Assembly: GCA_003512825.1 (NCBI GenBank)
Contig: DOOI01000196.1
Span: 29,751-63,671, forward strand
Source of the DNA: Paracoccaceae bacterium
GTDB lineage: Bacteria > Pseudomonadota > Alphaproteobacteria > Rhodobacterales > Rhodobacteraceae
DNA length: 33,921 nucleotides
Direction of reading: 5' to 3'
The notes beneath the pieces were generated by a model, which did not search any database, was not told the origin of the DNA, and saw nothing but the letters and a program-made list of their open reading frames with translations. Shown piece after piece: positions 26,891-33,921 of this stretch (positions are counted from its first letter, which is position 1; each line of letters opens with the position of its first letter). A program made the position numbers and the translations under genes.

Positions 26891-26934
26891 CGTATGATTT
26901 GCGTATGTTTCGCGTCTGGTTTGCGTCATGACGT
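26891..26934. promoter_or_regulatory. four 11-bp phased direct repeats in the divergent control region
   Basis: Four consecutive 11-bp units lie head to tail: CGTATGATTTG, CGTATGTTTCG, CGTCTGGTTTG and CGTCATGACGT. The last unit is more diverged. The period is close to one DNA turn, so a regulator could bind repeatedly on one face. The array lies about 110 bp before the D-2-hydroxyacid dehydrogenase start and 93 bp before the IlvD-type start, where operators for either gene would be expected. No regulator gene is adjacent. Confidence 0.6.
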
Positions 26935-27027
26935 ATTCCCGTCTGTCCGGTCGGGTTTAGCCGCACTTGATCTTCACGCGCCGGAGGCCGAACATCATGG
27001 TAAGAGGGATGCATCGGGGAGGATGGC

Positions 27028-28881
27028 ATGGCCAAAGCACGCAAGCGGCCGCTGAGATCAGCGGCCGTGACCGAGGGGCAAACCGCAGCGGCGGCGCGCT
27101 CGCTCTGGATGGCAGGTGGGGTAGACCCGGCGGATTTTGGCAAACCGATTATTGCTGTCGCCAATTCCTTTACCGAGTTCGTACCGGGCCATGTGCATTT
27201 GCAAGAGGTGGGGCGGCTGGTGTGTGACGCCATTCGCGCGGCCGGGGGCATTCCACGCGAGTTCAACACCATCGCCGTGGATGACGGCATCGCCATGGGC
27301 CATGACGGCATGCTTTATTCGCTGCCGTCGCGAGAGCTGATTGCCGACAGTATCGAATATATGTGTGAAGCGCATAAGGTGGATGGGCTGATCTGTTTGT
27401 CCAATTGCGACAAGATCACACCCGGCATGCTGATGGCGGGTCTACGGCTTAATATTCCCACAGTTTGGGTTTCGGGCGGGCCGATGGAAGCGGGGCGTAT
27501 TGTAAATGGCAATGCGATGCGGCGCGTTGATCCGATTGAGGCCTATGTGGCCGCATTCGACCCAAATGCAGGCGAAATGGCGCTGGAAGTCGAGCGCCAA
27601 GCCTGCCCGACTTGCGGGTCATGCTCGGGTATGTTCACCGCCAATTCGATGAATTGTCTGGCAGAAGCCATTGGGCTTGCCTTGCCCGGCAATGGATCGC
27701 TGTTGGCGACGCATGCGGATCGCCGCGGCCTGTTTGAGCGTGCGGCGGCTGATGTGGTGGCTTTGACAGAGCAGCATTATGGCGCGGGCGATGACAGCAT
27801 CTTGCCGCGCAGCATTGCCACGCGGGCGGCGTTTTTGAATGCGATGACGGTGGATATTGCCATGGGCGGATCGACCAACACGATCCTGCATATGCTGGCG
27901 ATGGCGCATGAGGCGGGTGTCGATTTTACCATGGCCGATATTGATCGACTGTCGCGGCAGGTGCCGCATTTGTGCAAGGTCTCGCCTGCGACACAGAAAT
28001 ATTACATGGAAGACGTCCACCGCGCGGGCGGCATCATGGCAATCTTGGGCGAGTTGGCGGCGGGTGGATTGATTGACACTTCGGTGCGGACGATCAGCGG
28101 CGCAAGCATGGCCGAGGTTCTGGCCAAATGGGATGTGAAGCGTTCGGGCGATGCGGAAGCGGATGCGTTTTTCCGTGCTGCTCCGGGCGGCAAGCGCACG
28201 ATCCGGGCCTACGCGCAGGAGATGCGTTGGCAGGAGATGGATCTGGACCGCGCGGAGGGCTGTATTCGCGATCTGGCCCATGCCTATTCCGCCGAGGGTG
28301 GGCTGGCGGTGTTGAAGGGTAATATCGCGCAAGCGGGTTGTGTGGTGAAGACGGGTGCGGTGCCGGAGGCTATGCGGGTGTGGCGTGGCGTGGCACGGGT
28401 GTTTGATCAGCAAGAGACTGCGTTGGCGGCGATTGATGCGGGTGAGATCGTGCCGGGCACGGCAGTGGTGATCCGCTATGAGGGGCCGCGCGGTGGGCCG
28501 GGGATGCAGGAGATGCTCAAGCCGACAATGAGCCTGAAGGCGACGAAAGTGGATGAGAGCTGTGCGCTGATTACGGATGGTCGGTTTTCTGGCGCGACCT
28601 CGGGTTTGTCGATTGGGCATGTGTCGCCGGAAGCGGCATCCGGTGGGGCGATTGGGCTGATCAAGGATGGTGACGAGATAGAGATCGACATCCCGGAGCG
28701 GCGGATTTCCTTATGTGTGACAGAGGCGGAGTTGATAGCGCGGCGCGCGGCGATGGAGGCCCGACCAGAGGGCGAACGCTGGCGTGATCTGGGGCCGCGA
28801 ACAAGACGGGTGACAGCGGCGTTGCGGGCCTATGCGGCCTTTGCCGAGAGTGCCGACAAGGGCGCTATTCGGCTGATATAG
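27028..28881 (+). CDS. ilvD: dihydroxy-acid dehydratase (IlvD type)
   Basis: A 617-residue dehydratase that converts 2,3-dihydroxy acids to 2-oxo acids, the third common step in branched-chain amino acid synthesis. Fe-S and Mg motifs include [20 protein letters not shown] (84-103), [10 protein letters not shown] with Cys127, and [19 protein letters not shown]. The N-terminal [13 protein letters not shown] is the E. coli form and lacks the third Cys, suggesting the E. coli-type Fe-S class. Length and motifs fit genuine IlvD. Its N-terminal [17 protein letters not shown] is unusual next to the common SATTTHGRNMAGAR, and the neighbours are catabolic-looking, so a sugar-acid or other dihydroxy-acid dehydratase paralogue is possible. 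ATG 27028 has GGGGAGG upstream. Confidence 0.87.
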   Translation: MAKARKRPLRSAAVTEGQTAAAARSLWMAGGVDPADFGKPIIAVANSFTEFVPGHVHLQEVGRLVCDAIRAAGGIPREFNTIAVDDGIAMGHDGMLYSLPSRELIADSIEYMCEAHKVDGLICLSNCDKITPGMLMAGLRLNIPTVWVSGGPMEAGRIVNGNAMRRVDPIEAYVAAFDPNAGEMALEVERQACPTCGSCSGMFTANSMNCLAEAIGLALPGNGSLLATHADRRGLFERAAADVVALTEQHYGAGDDSILPRSIATRAAFLNAMTVDIAMGGSTNTILHMLAMAHEAGVDFTMADIDRLSRQVPHLCKVSPATQKYYMEDVHRAGGIMAILGELAAGGLIDTSVRTISGASMAEVLAKWDVKRSGDAEADAFFRAAPGGKRTIRAYAQEMRWQEMDLDRAEGCIRDLAHAYSAEGGLAVLKGNIAQAGCVVKTGAVPEAMRVWRGVARVFDQQETALAAIDAGEIVPGTAVVIRYEGPRGGPGMQEMLKPTMSLKATKVDESCALITDGRFSGATSGLSIGHVSPEAASGGAIGLIKDGDEIEIDIPERRISLCVTEAELIARRAAMEARPEGERWRDLGPRTRRVTAALRAYAAFAESADKGAIRLI

Positions 28882-28938
28882 AGACGAAATCGCGGGTCTG
28901 CCCGCTGGAGATATCGGCGAGAGCCAAGGGAGTGAGAG

Positions 28939-29856
28939 ATGGAAAAGATCGGGTTTATCGGCTTGGGCCGGATGGGTTTGGGCATGGCGTCCAACATGCA
29001 AAAGAAGGGCTTTTCGCTGGTTGTTCATGACGTGAATGGTGCGGCGGTGGATCGGTTGGTTGAGCTGGGTGCGGAGGCGGGAGGCAGTGCGGCAGATGTG
29101 GCGGCACAGGTCGATATTCTTATCACGATGCTGCCAAATTCGGCGATTGTGCGCGAGGTGATATGTGGGCCGGGTGGGGTGTTGTCGGGCATAAAGCCGG
29201 GGGCATTGGTGATGGATATGAGCACCGTTTCGCCCGAGACAACCGATGCGGTGGCGGCAGAGTGTGCCGCGCATGGTGTGGGGTTTGTCGATGCTCCGGT
29301 GGGGCGATTGGCCAGTCACGCGGATGCGGGGCAATCGCTGTTTATGGTGGGGGCGTCGAAGGCGGATTTTGATCGCGTGCGGCCTGCGATGGAAGCGATG
29401 GGCACGACGATTTATCACTGCGGTGAGACGGGCGCGGGGACGCGGACGAAAATTGTGAATAATTTTCTGGCGATCAGTTTGTGCCAGTTGAATGCCGAGG
29501 CAATGACGCTGATGCAGGGGTTTGGGTTGGATCTTGAGAATACGCTGGATGTGTTGCACGGCACGACGGCGACCAATGGGCAGCTCAAGGTGAATTGGGC
29601 GACGAAGAGCCTGATTGGGGATATCGAGCCGGGGTTCACCATTGATCTGGCGCATAAGGACCTGACCTTGGTGATGGAGGCGGCAAATGCCGCGCGGGTG
29701 CCGATGCCGATGGCGGGGGCGGCGCGGGAGATGTTCTCGCAGGCGCGCGCGCAGGGCAAAGGCGGGATCGACTTCTCGGGGATGCTCAATGTTGGCTGCG
29801 AGAATGCGCGGCTGGAGGTGCCGCGGTTGCCGCATAATTCGCGCCATCGGATGTGA
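28939..29856 (+). CDS. YihU-like beta-hydroxyacid dehydrogenase/reductase
   Basis: A 305-residue NAD(P)-dependent enzyme of the 3-hydroxyisobutyrate dehydrogenase family. The nucleotide motif is GFIGLGRMGLGMA at the N-terminus, and the catalytic lysine is Lys171 in TKIVNNFLAIS. The substrate loop reads VDAPVGR, not the common DAPVSGG; Arg123, Lys171 and Asn174 fall at the same positions I recall for E. coli sulfolactaldehyde reductase YihU, where Arg123 contacts the sulfonate. Position 178 is Ala where YihU has Ser. The C-terminal part (IDLAHKDLTLVMEAAN) also resembles YihU. It may act on sulfolactaldehyde or a similarly charged 3-carbon aldehyde. It lies 57 bases after ilvD and is probably cotranscribed. 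Confidence 0.82.
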   Translation: MEKIGFIGLGRMGLGMASNMQKKGFSLVVHDVNGAAVDRLVELGAEAGGSAADVAAQVDILITMLPNSAIVREVICGPGGVLSGIKPGALVMDMSTVSPETTDAVAAECAAHGVGFVDAPVGRLASHADAGQSLFMVGASKADFDRVRPAMEAMGTTIYHCGETGAGTRTKIVNNFLAISLCQLNAEAMTLMQGFGLDLENTLDVLHGTTATNGQLKVNWATKSLIGDIEPGFTIDLAHKDLTLVMEAANAARVPMPMAGAAREMFSQARAQGKGGIDFSGMLNVGCENARLEVPRLPHNSRHRM

Positions 29857-30069
29857 GCGCAAGGCGTTGGGCCTGTGGTGCGTGGTGCGGTAAAATCCTC
29901 GCCAAAGGTTTCCGAATTTGAAGGTGAGCGAGCTACGCTGCACCGCTGGGGCGTAAGCGTGTCGCTGGGGATCGCTGGATGACAGGGTCCAGCGGCCACG
30001 GTTCTTTGATTGTTTCATGTCTAAACAAAATGACTTATGAACCCACAAGATACTAGCAGGGAGGGGAGC
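29857..30069. other. intergenic region with hairpin before marR
   Basis: No gene is apparent. CGCTGGA and TCCAGCG (29973-29994) form a 7-bp stem with an 8-base loop that could end the ilvD-reductase transcript, though it lacks a T-run. The AT-rich end from about 30000 holds an inverted repeat and probably the marR promoter. Confidence 0.35.
30011..30027. promoter_or_regulatory. inverted repeat TGTT-N9-AACA, putative MarR operator
   Basis: TGTT (30011-30014) and AACA (30024-30027) form a short inverted repeat that extends to TTGTTT/AAACAA. It lies about 40 bases before the marR start. The same TGTT-N8/9-AACA architecture occurs twice in the crotonase/SDR control region, so it is a candidate binding site for the MarR protein and for autoregulation. 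Confidence 0.5.
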
Positions 30070-30543
30070 ATGAAGCGCCTGAAGACGTCTCTTGAGAGCG
30101 AGGCAAACCCCAATGAGGAATACACCGACCTTGAGGGCTTCGTTGGCTACAATCTGAAACGGGCCTATGTCATCGTAAGCCAGGATTTCAGACAGACGCT
30201 TGGCGATGAGGGGCTTGCCCCGAGAGTTTTTTCGGCGCTGGCGCTGATTATACAGTTTCCACGGATCACCCAGAGCGATCTTGCCCGCAAGCTGGGGATC
30301 GAGCGGTCTGGTTTGGTTGCGATTATCGACGATCTTGAGAGGCGCGGCTATGTGAGCCGGGAGCCAGTGCTTAGCGATCGGCGCGTGCAGGCGCTTGCTC
30401 CGACAGAGGCGGGCAAAGCCGCCTGTTTGCAGGCCCAAGAGGCCGTAAAGGCTCATGAGGCGCAATTGCTGTCTTGCCTGACAGCGCAGGAAACACAAAC
30501 GCTGATCCGCTTGCTCAGAAAGATCCGGAGTCTCGAAGACTGA
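30070..30543 (+). CDS. MarR family transcriptional regulator
   Basis: A 157-residue winged-helix DNA-binding protein. The HTH region reads ITQSDLARKLGIERSGLVAI, followed by DDLERRGYVSREPVLSDRR and the wing motif SDRRVQALAPTEAG. N- and C-terminal helices would form the dimer interface. MarR members near hydroxycinnamate genes (FerR, CouR and FerC types) repress them until the CoA thioester binds. The position beside a crotonase and a feruloyl-CoA synthase suggests the same. GGAGGGGAG lies directly upstream of ATG 30070, favouring it over ATG 30037. It converges on the crotonase gene. Confidence 0.88.
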   Translation: MKRLKTSLESEANPNEEYTDLEGFVGYNLKRAYVIVSQDFRQTLGDEGLAPRVFSALALIIQFPRITQSDLARKLGIERSGLVAIIDDLERRGYVSREPVLSDRRVQALAPTEAGKAACLQAQEAVKAHEAQLLSCLTAQETQTLIRLLRKIRSLED

Positions 30544-30548
30544 GGAGC

Positions 30549-30581
30549 ACGCGCTCTTGCCCGAGGGAGCCCAGAGCGCGT
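30549..30581. terminator. hairpin between convergent marR and crotonase genes
   Basis: ACGCGCTCT and AGAGCGCGT form a perfect 9-bp stem around a 15-base loop, beginning five bases after the marR stop. There is no T-run on the plus strand, so termination is probable but not certain. Confidence 0.4.
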
Positions 30582-30652
30582 TGACACACCAGATCAGCCG
30601 GAGTGCGTTGGCCAGAAAGCTGGCCACCACATGCCGCTTTGTTGGCAGATAT

Positions 30653-31438
30653 TTAGCGGAATTTTGGCTCCCGCTTTTCAAGGAAGGCGCGCAGGCCCTC
30701 TTTGGCACCATCCGATGTCTGGCTCATTGCGGCGGCAAGGCTTTCTGTGAACAGACCGTCGGAACGAGACATGTCGTTGATCCGTGAGATCGTGTTGATC
30801 ATCAGATAATTCGAGAACGGCGCATTGTCGGATATCTGGCGGGCAAGCTTTTGTGCCAGCGGCAAGCCTTCGCCTTCGCCAACGCAATAATGTGCAAGCC
30901 CGAGCCTTAGGCCGTCTTCGGCCCCGTAATTGCGGCCTGTCAGCATCATTTCTCGCATGCGGTCTGGCCCAAGCAACCGCCCGACACGGACAGTTGCGCC
31001 ACCACCTACAAAGATGCCGCGGCGCCCTTCGGGAAGCTGAAAGCGCACAGTGGGTTCCGCGATGCGAACATGGGTCGAGGCGGCGATTTCAAGTCCGCCG
31101 CCAATCACGGCACCCGTCAGAACCGAGATCACGGGCAATCCGCCAAACTCGATCAGCTCTGATACACGGTGCCAGTTGCGCGAATGGAAAACACCTTCGA
31201 CAGGCGCACGGTGTTCATGTTCCGCAAGGTCGAGGCCAGAGCAGAAGTGCCCACCTTCCCCACGCAAAATAACAGCGGTGACTGACTTGGGTGGCGCGGA
31301 AAAGAACGCATCAAGTTCGTCGATCAGCGCATCGTTCATAGCATTGCGCTTTTCCGGACGGTTGAAAATGATCGTTGCGATATCACCGTCGATTTCAATT
31401 CGAGTGACCTTGGAAGGTTTGGACGCGCTGTCGTTCAT
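30653..31438 (-). CDS. crotonase/enoyl-CoA hydratase family protein (DmdD-like)
   Basis: A 261-residue crotonase-fold enzyme. GGHFCSGLDLAEHEH forms the oxyanion hole. Glu117 (GGGLEIAAS) and Glu137 (LPEGRRGIFVGGG) are the two acidic residues of hydratases, 20 apart as in ECH. The overall pattern (FHSRNWHRV, LPEGRRGIFVGGGATVRVG) resembles, from memory, the methylthioacryloyl-CoA hydratase DmdD more than feruloyl-CoA hydratase/lyase. In this context it probably hydrates an aromatic enoyl-CoA, but the substrate is open. ATG 31438 has AGAGG upstream; ATG 31456 would add six residues. It is divergent from the SDR remnant and feruloyl-CoA synthase genes. Confidence 0.85.
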   Translation of the reverse strand: MNDSASKPSKVTRIEIDGDIATIIFNRPEKRNAMNDALIDELDAFFSAPPKSVTAVILRGEGGHFCSGLDLAEHEHRAPVEGVFHSRNWHRVSELIEFGGLPVISVLTGAVIGGGLEIAASTHVRIAEPTVRFQLPEGRRGIFVGGGATVRVGRLLGPDRMREMMLTGRNYGAEDGLRLGLAHYCVGEGEGLPLAQKLARQISDNAPFSNYLMINTISRINDMSRSDGLFTESLAAAMSQTSDGAKEGLRAFLEKREPKFR

Positions 31439-31466
31439 GGTACGGGCCTCTTGCAATTTTCTTTTA

Positions 31467-31483
31467 TGTTATATTGATTAACA
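31467..31483. promoter_or_regulatory. inverted repeat TGTT-N9-AACA, putative MarR operator
   Basis: TGTTATATTGATTAACA is an imperfect palindrome with the same arms and spacing as the site before marR. It lies about 30 bases upstream of the crotonase start, in the AT-rich part of the divergent region, where a repressor would be expected to act. Confidence 0.5.
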
Positions 31484-31566
31484 GTTACATTGTATAGCGA
31501 TATTCGCGATAGCGATGATGGGCTTGGAACCCCTGCGATATGGCGCATGGAAACTAGAATATCATC

Positions 31567-31582
31567 TGTTTGCTAATTAACA
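31567..31582. promoter_or_regulatory. inverted repeat TGTT-N8-AACA, second putative MarR site
   Basis: TGTTTGCTAATTAACA has the same half-sites as the other two candidate operators but an 8-base spacer. It lies about 170 bases before the SDR remnant start and about 100 bases from the 31467 site. A further AACA-N4-TGTT inverted arrangement overlaps at 31579-31590. The one-base difference in spacing weakens it. Confidence 0.4.
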
Positions 31583-31748
31583 AAACTGTTTACCAGTAGA
31601 ACAAAAATCAGTATTGAGTGGTGCAACCTGTGCTGTGATCATGAACAGACCGACGCCCGTGCCGAACAACAACTCTAACGGGCAGACAAGTGTATGTTCG
31701 CAATTATGAGTTGCAGACAGCGCAATCCGCACCAAGGGGGGAAGCCGG

Positions 31749-32027
31749 ATGCAAGATTTATCAGCGAGCGGCGCGATTGTATCTGGCGGCGCATCAGGGC
31801 TTGGGGCGGCCACGGCGGGCTTGTTGGCCAGCTGCGGCTTGCGGGTCAACACGATTGCGCCCGGCCTGTTCCCGACGCCTCTGTTCCATGAACTGCCGCA
31901 CGATGTGCAGGCGTTCCGTGGCGATCCGCAGGAATTCGCGGAAACTGTTTTGCTTATCACCCGCAACAAGAAGCCGAAGGGCGAAACCATCCGGCTGGAT
32001 GGCGCCATTCGCATGGCTCCTTGCTGA
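31749..32027 (+). pseudogene. SDR-family 3-hydroxyacyl-CoA dehydrogenase, internally deleted
   Basis: A 92-residue frame starts with a Rossmann fold N-terminus (GAIVSGGASGLGAATAGLLA) and then jumps to the C-terminal end of a short-chain dehydrogenase (GLRVNTIAPGLFPTPLF, then KGETIRLDGAIRMAP). These match the beginning and end of HSD10-type 3-hydroxyacyl-CoA dehydrogenases of about 255 residues. About 160 residues, including the NNAG segment and the catalytic Ser-Tyr-Lys, are missing, with a second smaller gap before DPQEFAE. The frame is kept, and a good RBS (AAGGGGGG) precedes ATG 31749, so the product could be made but cannot be an active SDR. It lies 18 bases before feruloyl-CoA synthase. 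Confidence 0.75.
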
Positions 32028-32045
32028 ACCAAGAGGACGCGCCGA

Positions 32046-33827
32046 ATGCACACCGCAATTGAACAGACGGACTTCTGGTCGCCAGAGTTTTCCGAGGAGC
32101 ATCGCGAGGACGGATCCATTTTGATGTGGCAGAAAGGCGCGCTGTCGCCCTATCTGCCCACGCTGGCCGATTATCTGGACAAATGGGCGGATGCCACCCC
32201 GGCGCAGACATGGATCGCGCGGCGCAAGAGTGGCGGCGATTGGGAAGCCATCAGTTACGAGGCGGCGCGGAGCAAGGCCAAGGCCATTGGCGGGGCTTTG
32301 CTGGCGATGGGGCTTGGGCCTGATCGGCCGCTGCTGATCTTGTCGGAAAACAGTCTCGAACATGCCCTGCTGGGGGCTGCGTGTTTTTATACAGGCATTC
32401 CTTATGCGCCGCTCTCTCCGGCCTATTCCTTGGTGTCGAAGGATCACGGCAAACTCAAGGATATAGCGGCTACCTTGAACCCGGGCGCGCTTTATGCCGA
32501 TGATTATACGGCTTTCGCCCCTGCCTTTACCGCTATCGCGGCAGAGGGTCGGGCGGTTATCGCGCGGGACAATCCGGCCCAAGGGGCGGTTTCGTTTGAC
32601 GATCTGCTGTCGGGCGATCCGACGCTGGCAGAGGCCGCGCGGGCAGAGTTGCGCGGCGAGACAGTGGTGAAATACCTGTTCACCTCAGGCTCGACTGGTG
32701 CGCCAAAGGCGGTGATCAACACCAACACCATGATTTGCGCCATGCAGGCCATGGTTCGCGATTGCTACCGCTTTCTTGAGAAATCCCCCCCCGTGGTGCT
32801 GGACTGGGCCCCGTGGAACCATACAGCGGCGGGAAACAAGGTCTCCTACCTCGTGCTGACCAATGGTGGCACCTATTACATTGACGATGGCCGCCCTGTT
32901 CCGGGCAAGTTCGATGAAACTCTGGGCAATCTGCGCGAAATTTCCTGCACGTGGTATTTCAACGTGCCGCTTGGCTGGGACATGCTGGTTGATGCGCTGC
33001 GGGATGATGTGGCTTTGGCGGAGACGTTCTTTAGCAAGCTCGGCATGATGTTTTACGCAGGTGCCGGTATGGCCCAGCATACTTGGGATGCTTTGCGCGA
33101 ACTCTCCGTTCGGACAACAGGGCGCGAGGTTTTGCTGGCAACGGGCCTTGGCGCCACCGAAACCGCGCCCTTTGCGCTGGCTTGCACCGACTTTCAGGAA
33201 AAGGCCGGGAATGTGGGCGTGCCCTCCAAGGGGCTGATAATGAAGCTGGTGCCTACGGGCGGCAAGATGGAACTCCGTCTCAAGGGGCCGACCATCACTC
33301 CCGGTTATTATGGCGACCCCGCAAAGACCGCAGCGGCCTTTGACGAAGAGGGCTATTATTGCATGGGCGACGCGCTGCGCCCTGCTGATCCTGATGATTT
33401 CTCGAAGGGGTTTTTCTTTGACGGGCGCGTGGCGGAAAATTTCAAGCTGAATACGGGAACATGGGTGGCCGTCGGGGCGGTTCGTGCGGCGCTGGTCGAT
33501 GCTATGGGCGGGCTGGTGCGCGATGCGGTGATCGTTGGCGAGAACGAGGCCCAGCTGGGTGCGCTGTTGCTTTTGTCGGACAAGGCGCAGGCCTTTCCGG
33601 AGGGCGAACGCATTCGCGCCCTGACCGACGCCTTGGTTGCAGCATCCAAGGCCGCAACGGGCTCGGCCAGCCGGGTCAAACGCGCCGTCATCCTGCCCCG
33701 CGCGCCCAGTTTTGAGCTGGGAGAGGTGACCGAGAAAGGGTCTCTGAACCAGCGCGCCATGCGGAGCAACCACGAAGATCTGACAGCGCGGCTTTATGCC
33801 GGTGGGGCAGATATCATCACCATCTGA
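32046..33827 (+). CDS. fcs: feruloyl-CoA synthase
   Basis: A 593-residue adenylate-forming ligase that activates ferulate, and often coumarate or caffeate, to its CoA thioester in the cytoplasm. The AMP-binding motif is FTSGSTGAPKAV (212-223). Also visible are VSPAYSLVS-like SPAYSLVSKDHGKL (124-137), GLGATETAP and a C-terminal domain with GRVAENFKLNTGTWV. The length and the PYAPLSPAYSLVS segment are typical of feruloyl-CoA synthases and not of general fatty-acid ligases. ATG 32046 has AAGAGGA upstream. It is preceded by the SDR remnant, so it may be read from that promoter. MarR and a crotonase lie nearby, consistent with CoA-dependent hydroxycinnamate side-chain breakdown. Confidence 0.88.
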   Translation: MHTAIEQTDFWSPEFSEEHREDGSILMWQKGALSPYLPTLADYLDKWADATPAQTWIARRKSGGDWEAISYEAARSKAKAIGGALLAMGLGPDRPLLILSENSLEHALLGAACFYTGIPYAPLSPAYSLVSKDHGKLKDIAATLNPGALYADDYTAFAPAFTAIAAEGRAVIARDNPAQGAVSFDDLLSGDPTLAEAARAELRGETVVKYLFTSGSTGAPKAVINTNTMICAMQAMVRDCYRFLEKSPPVVLDWAPWNHTAAGNKVSYLVLTNGGTYYIDDGRPVPGKFDETLGNLREISCTWYFNVPLGWDMLVDALRDDVALAETFFSKLGMMFYAGAGMAQHTWDALRELSVRTTGREVLLATGLGATETAPFALACTDFQEKAGNVGVPSKGLIMKLVPTGGKMELRLKGPTITPGYYGDPAKTAAAFDEEGYYCMGDALRPADPDDFSKGFFFDGRVAENFKLNTGTWVAVGAVRAALVDAMGGLVRDAVIVGENEAQLGALLLLSDKAQAFPEGERIRALTDALVAASKAATGSASRVKRAVILPRAPSFELGEVTEKGSLNQRAMRSNHEDLTARLYAGGADIITI

Positions 33828-33874
33828 CCGCCATCGGACCCGCAGCACAGACCGACATCAACGGAGTAGAGCCC

Positions 33875-33921
33875 TTGGTAGATTTTTCTAAAGTCAAAGT
33901 GGACTGCCCCCATCGAGTGGT
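33875..33921 (+). CDS. 5' end of a further gene, cut by the window
   Basis: A frame opens at TTG 33875 (MVDFSKVKVDCPHRVV) with GGAG eight bases upstream and runs to the window edge. Its position 47 bases after fcs suggests another gene of the same operon. Only 15 residues are visible, too few to name it; no ATG is available in this frame, so a TTG start is assumed. Confidence 0.35.
   Translation, partial: MVDFSKVKVDCPHRV

Larger units (their letters stand above)
31439..31748. other. divergent control region of the hydroxycinnamate cluster
   Basis: About 310 bases of AT-rich DNA hold the candidate operators listed separately and, at 31497-31518, GCGA/TCGC arms in an overlapping arrangement (AGCGATATTCGCGATAGCGA). 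No ORF is credible here; the minus-strand frame ending at 31577 is a shadow of fcs and its leader. Confidence 0.45.

Noticed and set aside
27619..28620. 333-codon minus-strand frame inside ilvD
   Set aside because: Shadow of ilvD codon bias; no family motif and no RBS.
28711..30711. 666-codon open frame on the minus strand
   Set aside because: It runs antisense to the IlvD 3' end, the YihU-like reductase and marR, all of which have clear family motifs. Its product is Arg/His/Pro-rich, as expected for the complement of GC-rich genes.

Overview
The window reads as chromosomal DNA of a marine alphaproteobacterium of the Rhodobacteraceae (Roseobacter group). This is inferred from the gene families present: Hint-domain secreted proteins, RTX metalloprotease, IalB-family protein next to rlmN, R. 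etli-type asparaginase, MatB, and a feruloyl-CoA synthase cluster. It also fits the GC-rich coding sequence and the purine-rich Shine-Dalgarno sites. I saw no rRNA, tRNA, CRISPR array, insertion sequence or phage genes.

Left part (1-14457): a 5'-partial small protein; a Hint-domain protein whose 3' end overlaps dapD; a PLP-dependent threonine/serine dehydratase divergent from a LOG-family nucleotide hydrolase; two tandem, related small proteins of unknown function; rlmN; a 25-repeat RTX M10 metalloprotease; an IalB-family periplasmic protein; an asparaginase; a two-gene operon of Hint proteins (one with a choice-of-anchor L domain, one with a degenerate Hint); dapE and a DUF2064/TIGR04282-type GT-A protein. 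dapD and dapE supply lysine/diaminopimelate synthesis. The Hint and RTX genes suggest exported surface proteins.

Middle part (14418-24859): an MFS transporter; a decayed stretch with a 3' remnant of rmlA (glucose-1-phosphate thymidylyltransferase) and an unidentified ORF tail; an MscS channel overlapping a HI0933-like flavoprotein; then a beta-oxidation operon (bifunctional hydratase/dehydrogenase plus two acyl-CoA dehydrogenase subunits) followed, after a hairpin, by malonyl-CoA synthetase (matB). The set resembles dicarboxylate (pim-like) degradation.

Right part (24902-33921): a divergent metabolic cluster (DHDPS-family aldolase and D-2-hydroxyacid dehydrogenase on the minus strand; IlvD-type dehydratase and a YihU-like reductase on the plus strand) around a control region with four 11-bp phased repeats. 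Next comes a hydroxycinnamate-type module: MarR regulator, DmdD-like crotonase, an SDR gene with a large internal deletion, and feruloyl-CoA synthase. TGTT-N8/9-AACA inverted repeats lie in front of marR and in the crotonase/SDR divergent region. The last 47 bases start another gene.

The items most worth a second look are the Hint operon with a catalytically degenerate partner, the phased repeats upstream of ilvD, the shared putative MarR operators, the internally deleted SDR, and the YihU-like reductase.
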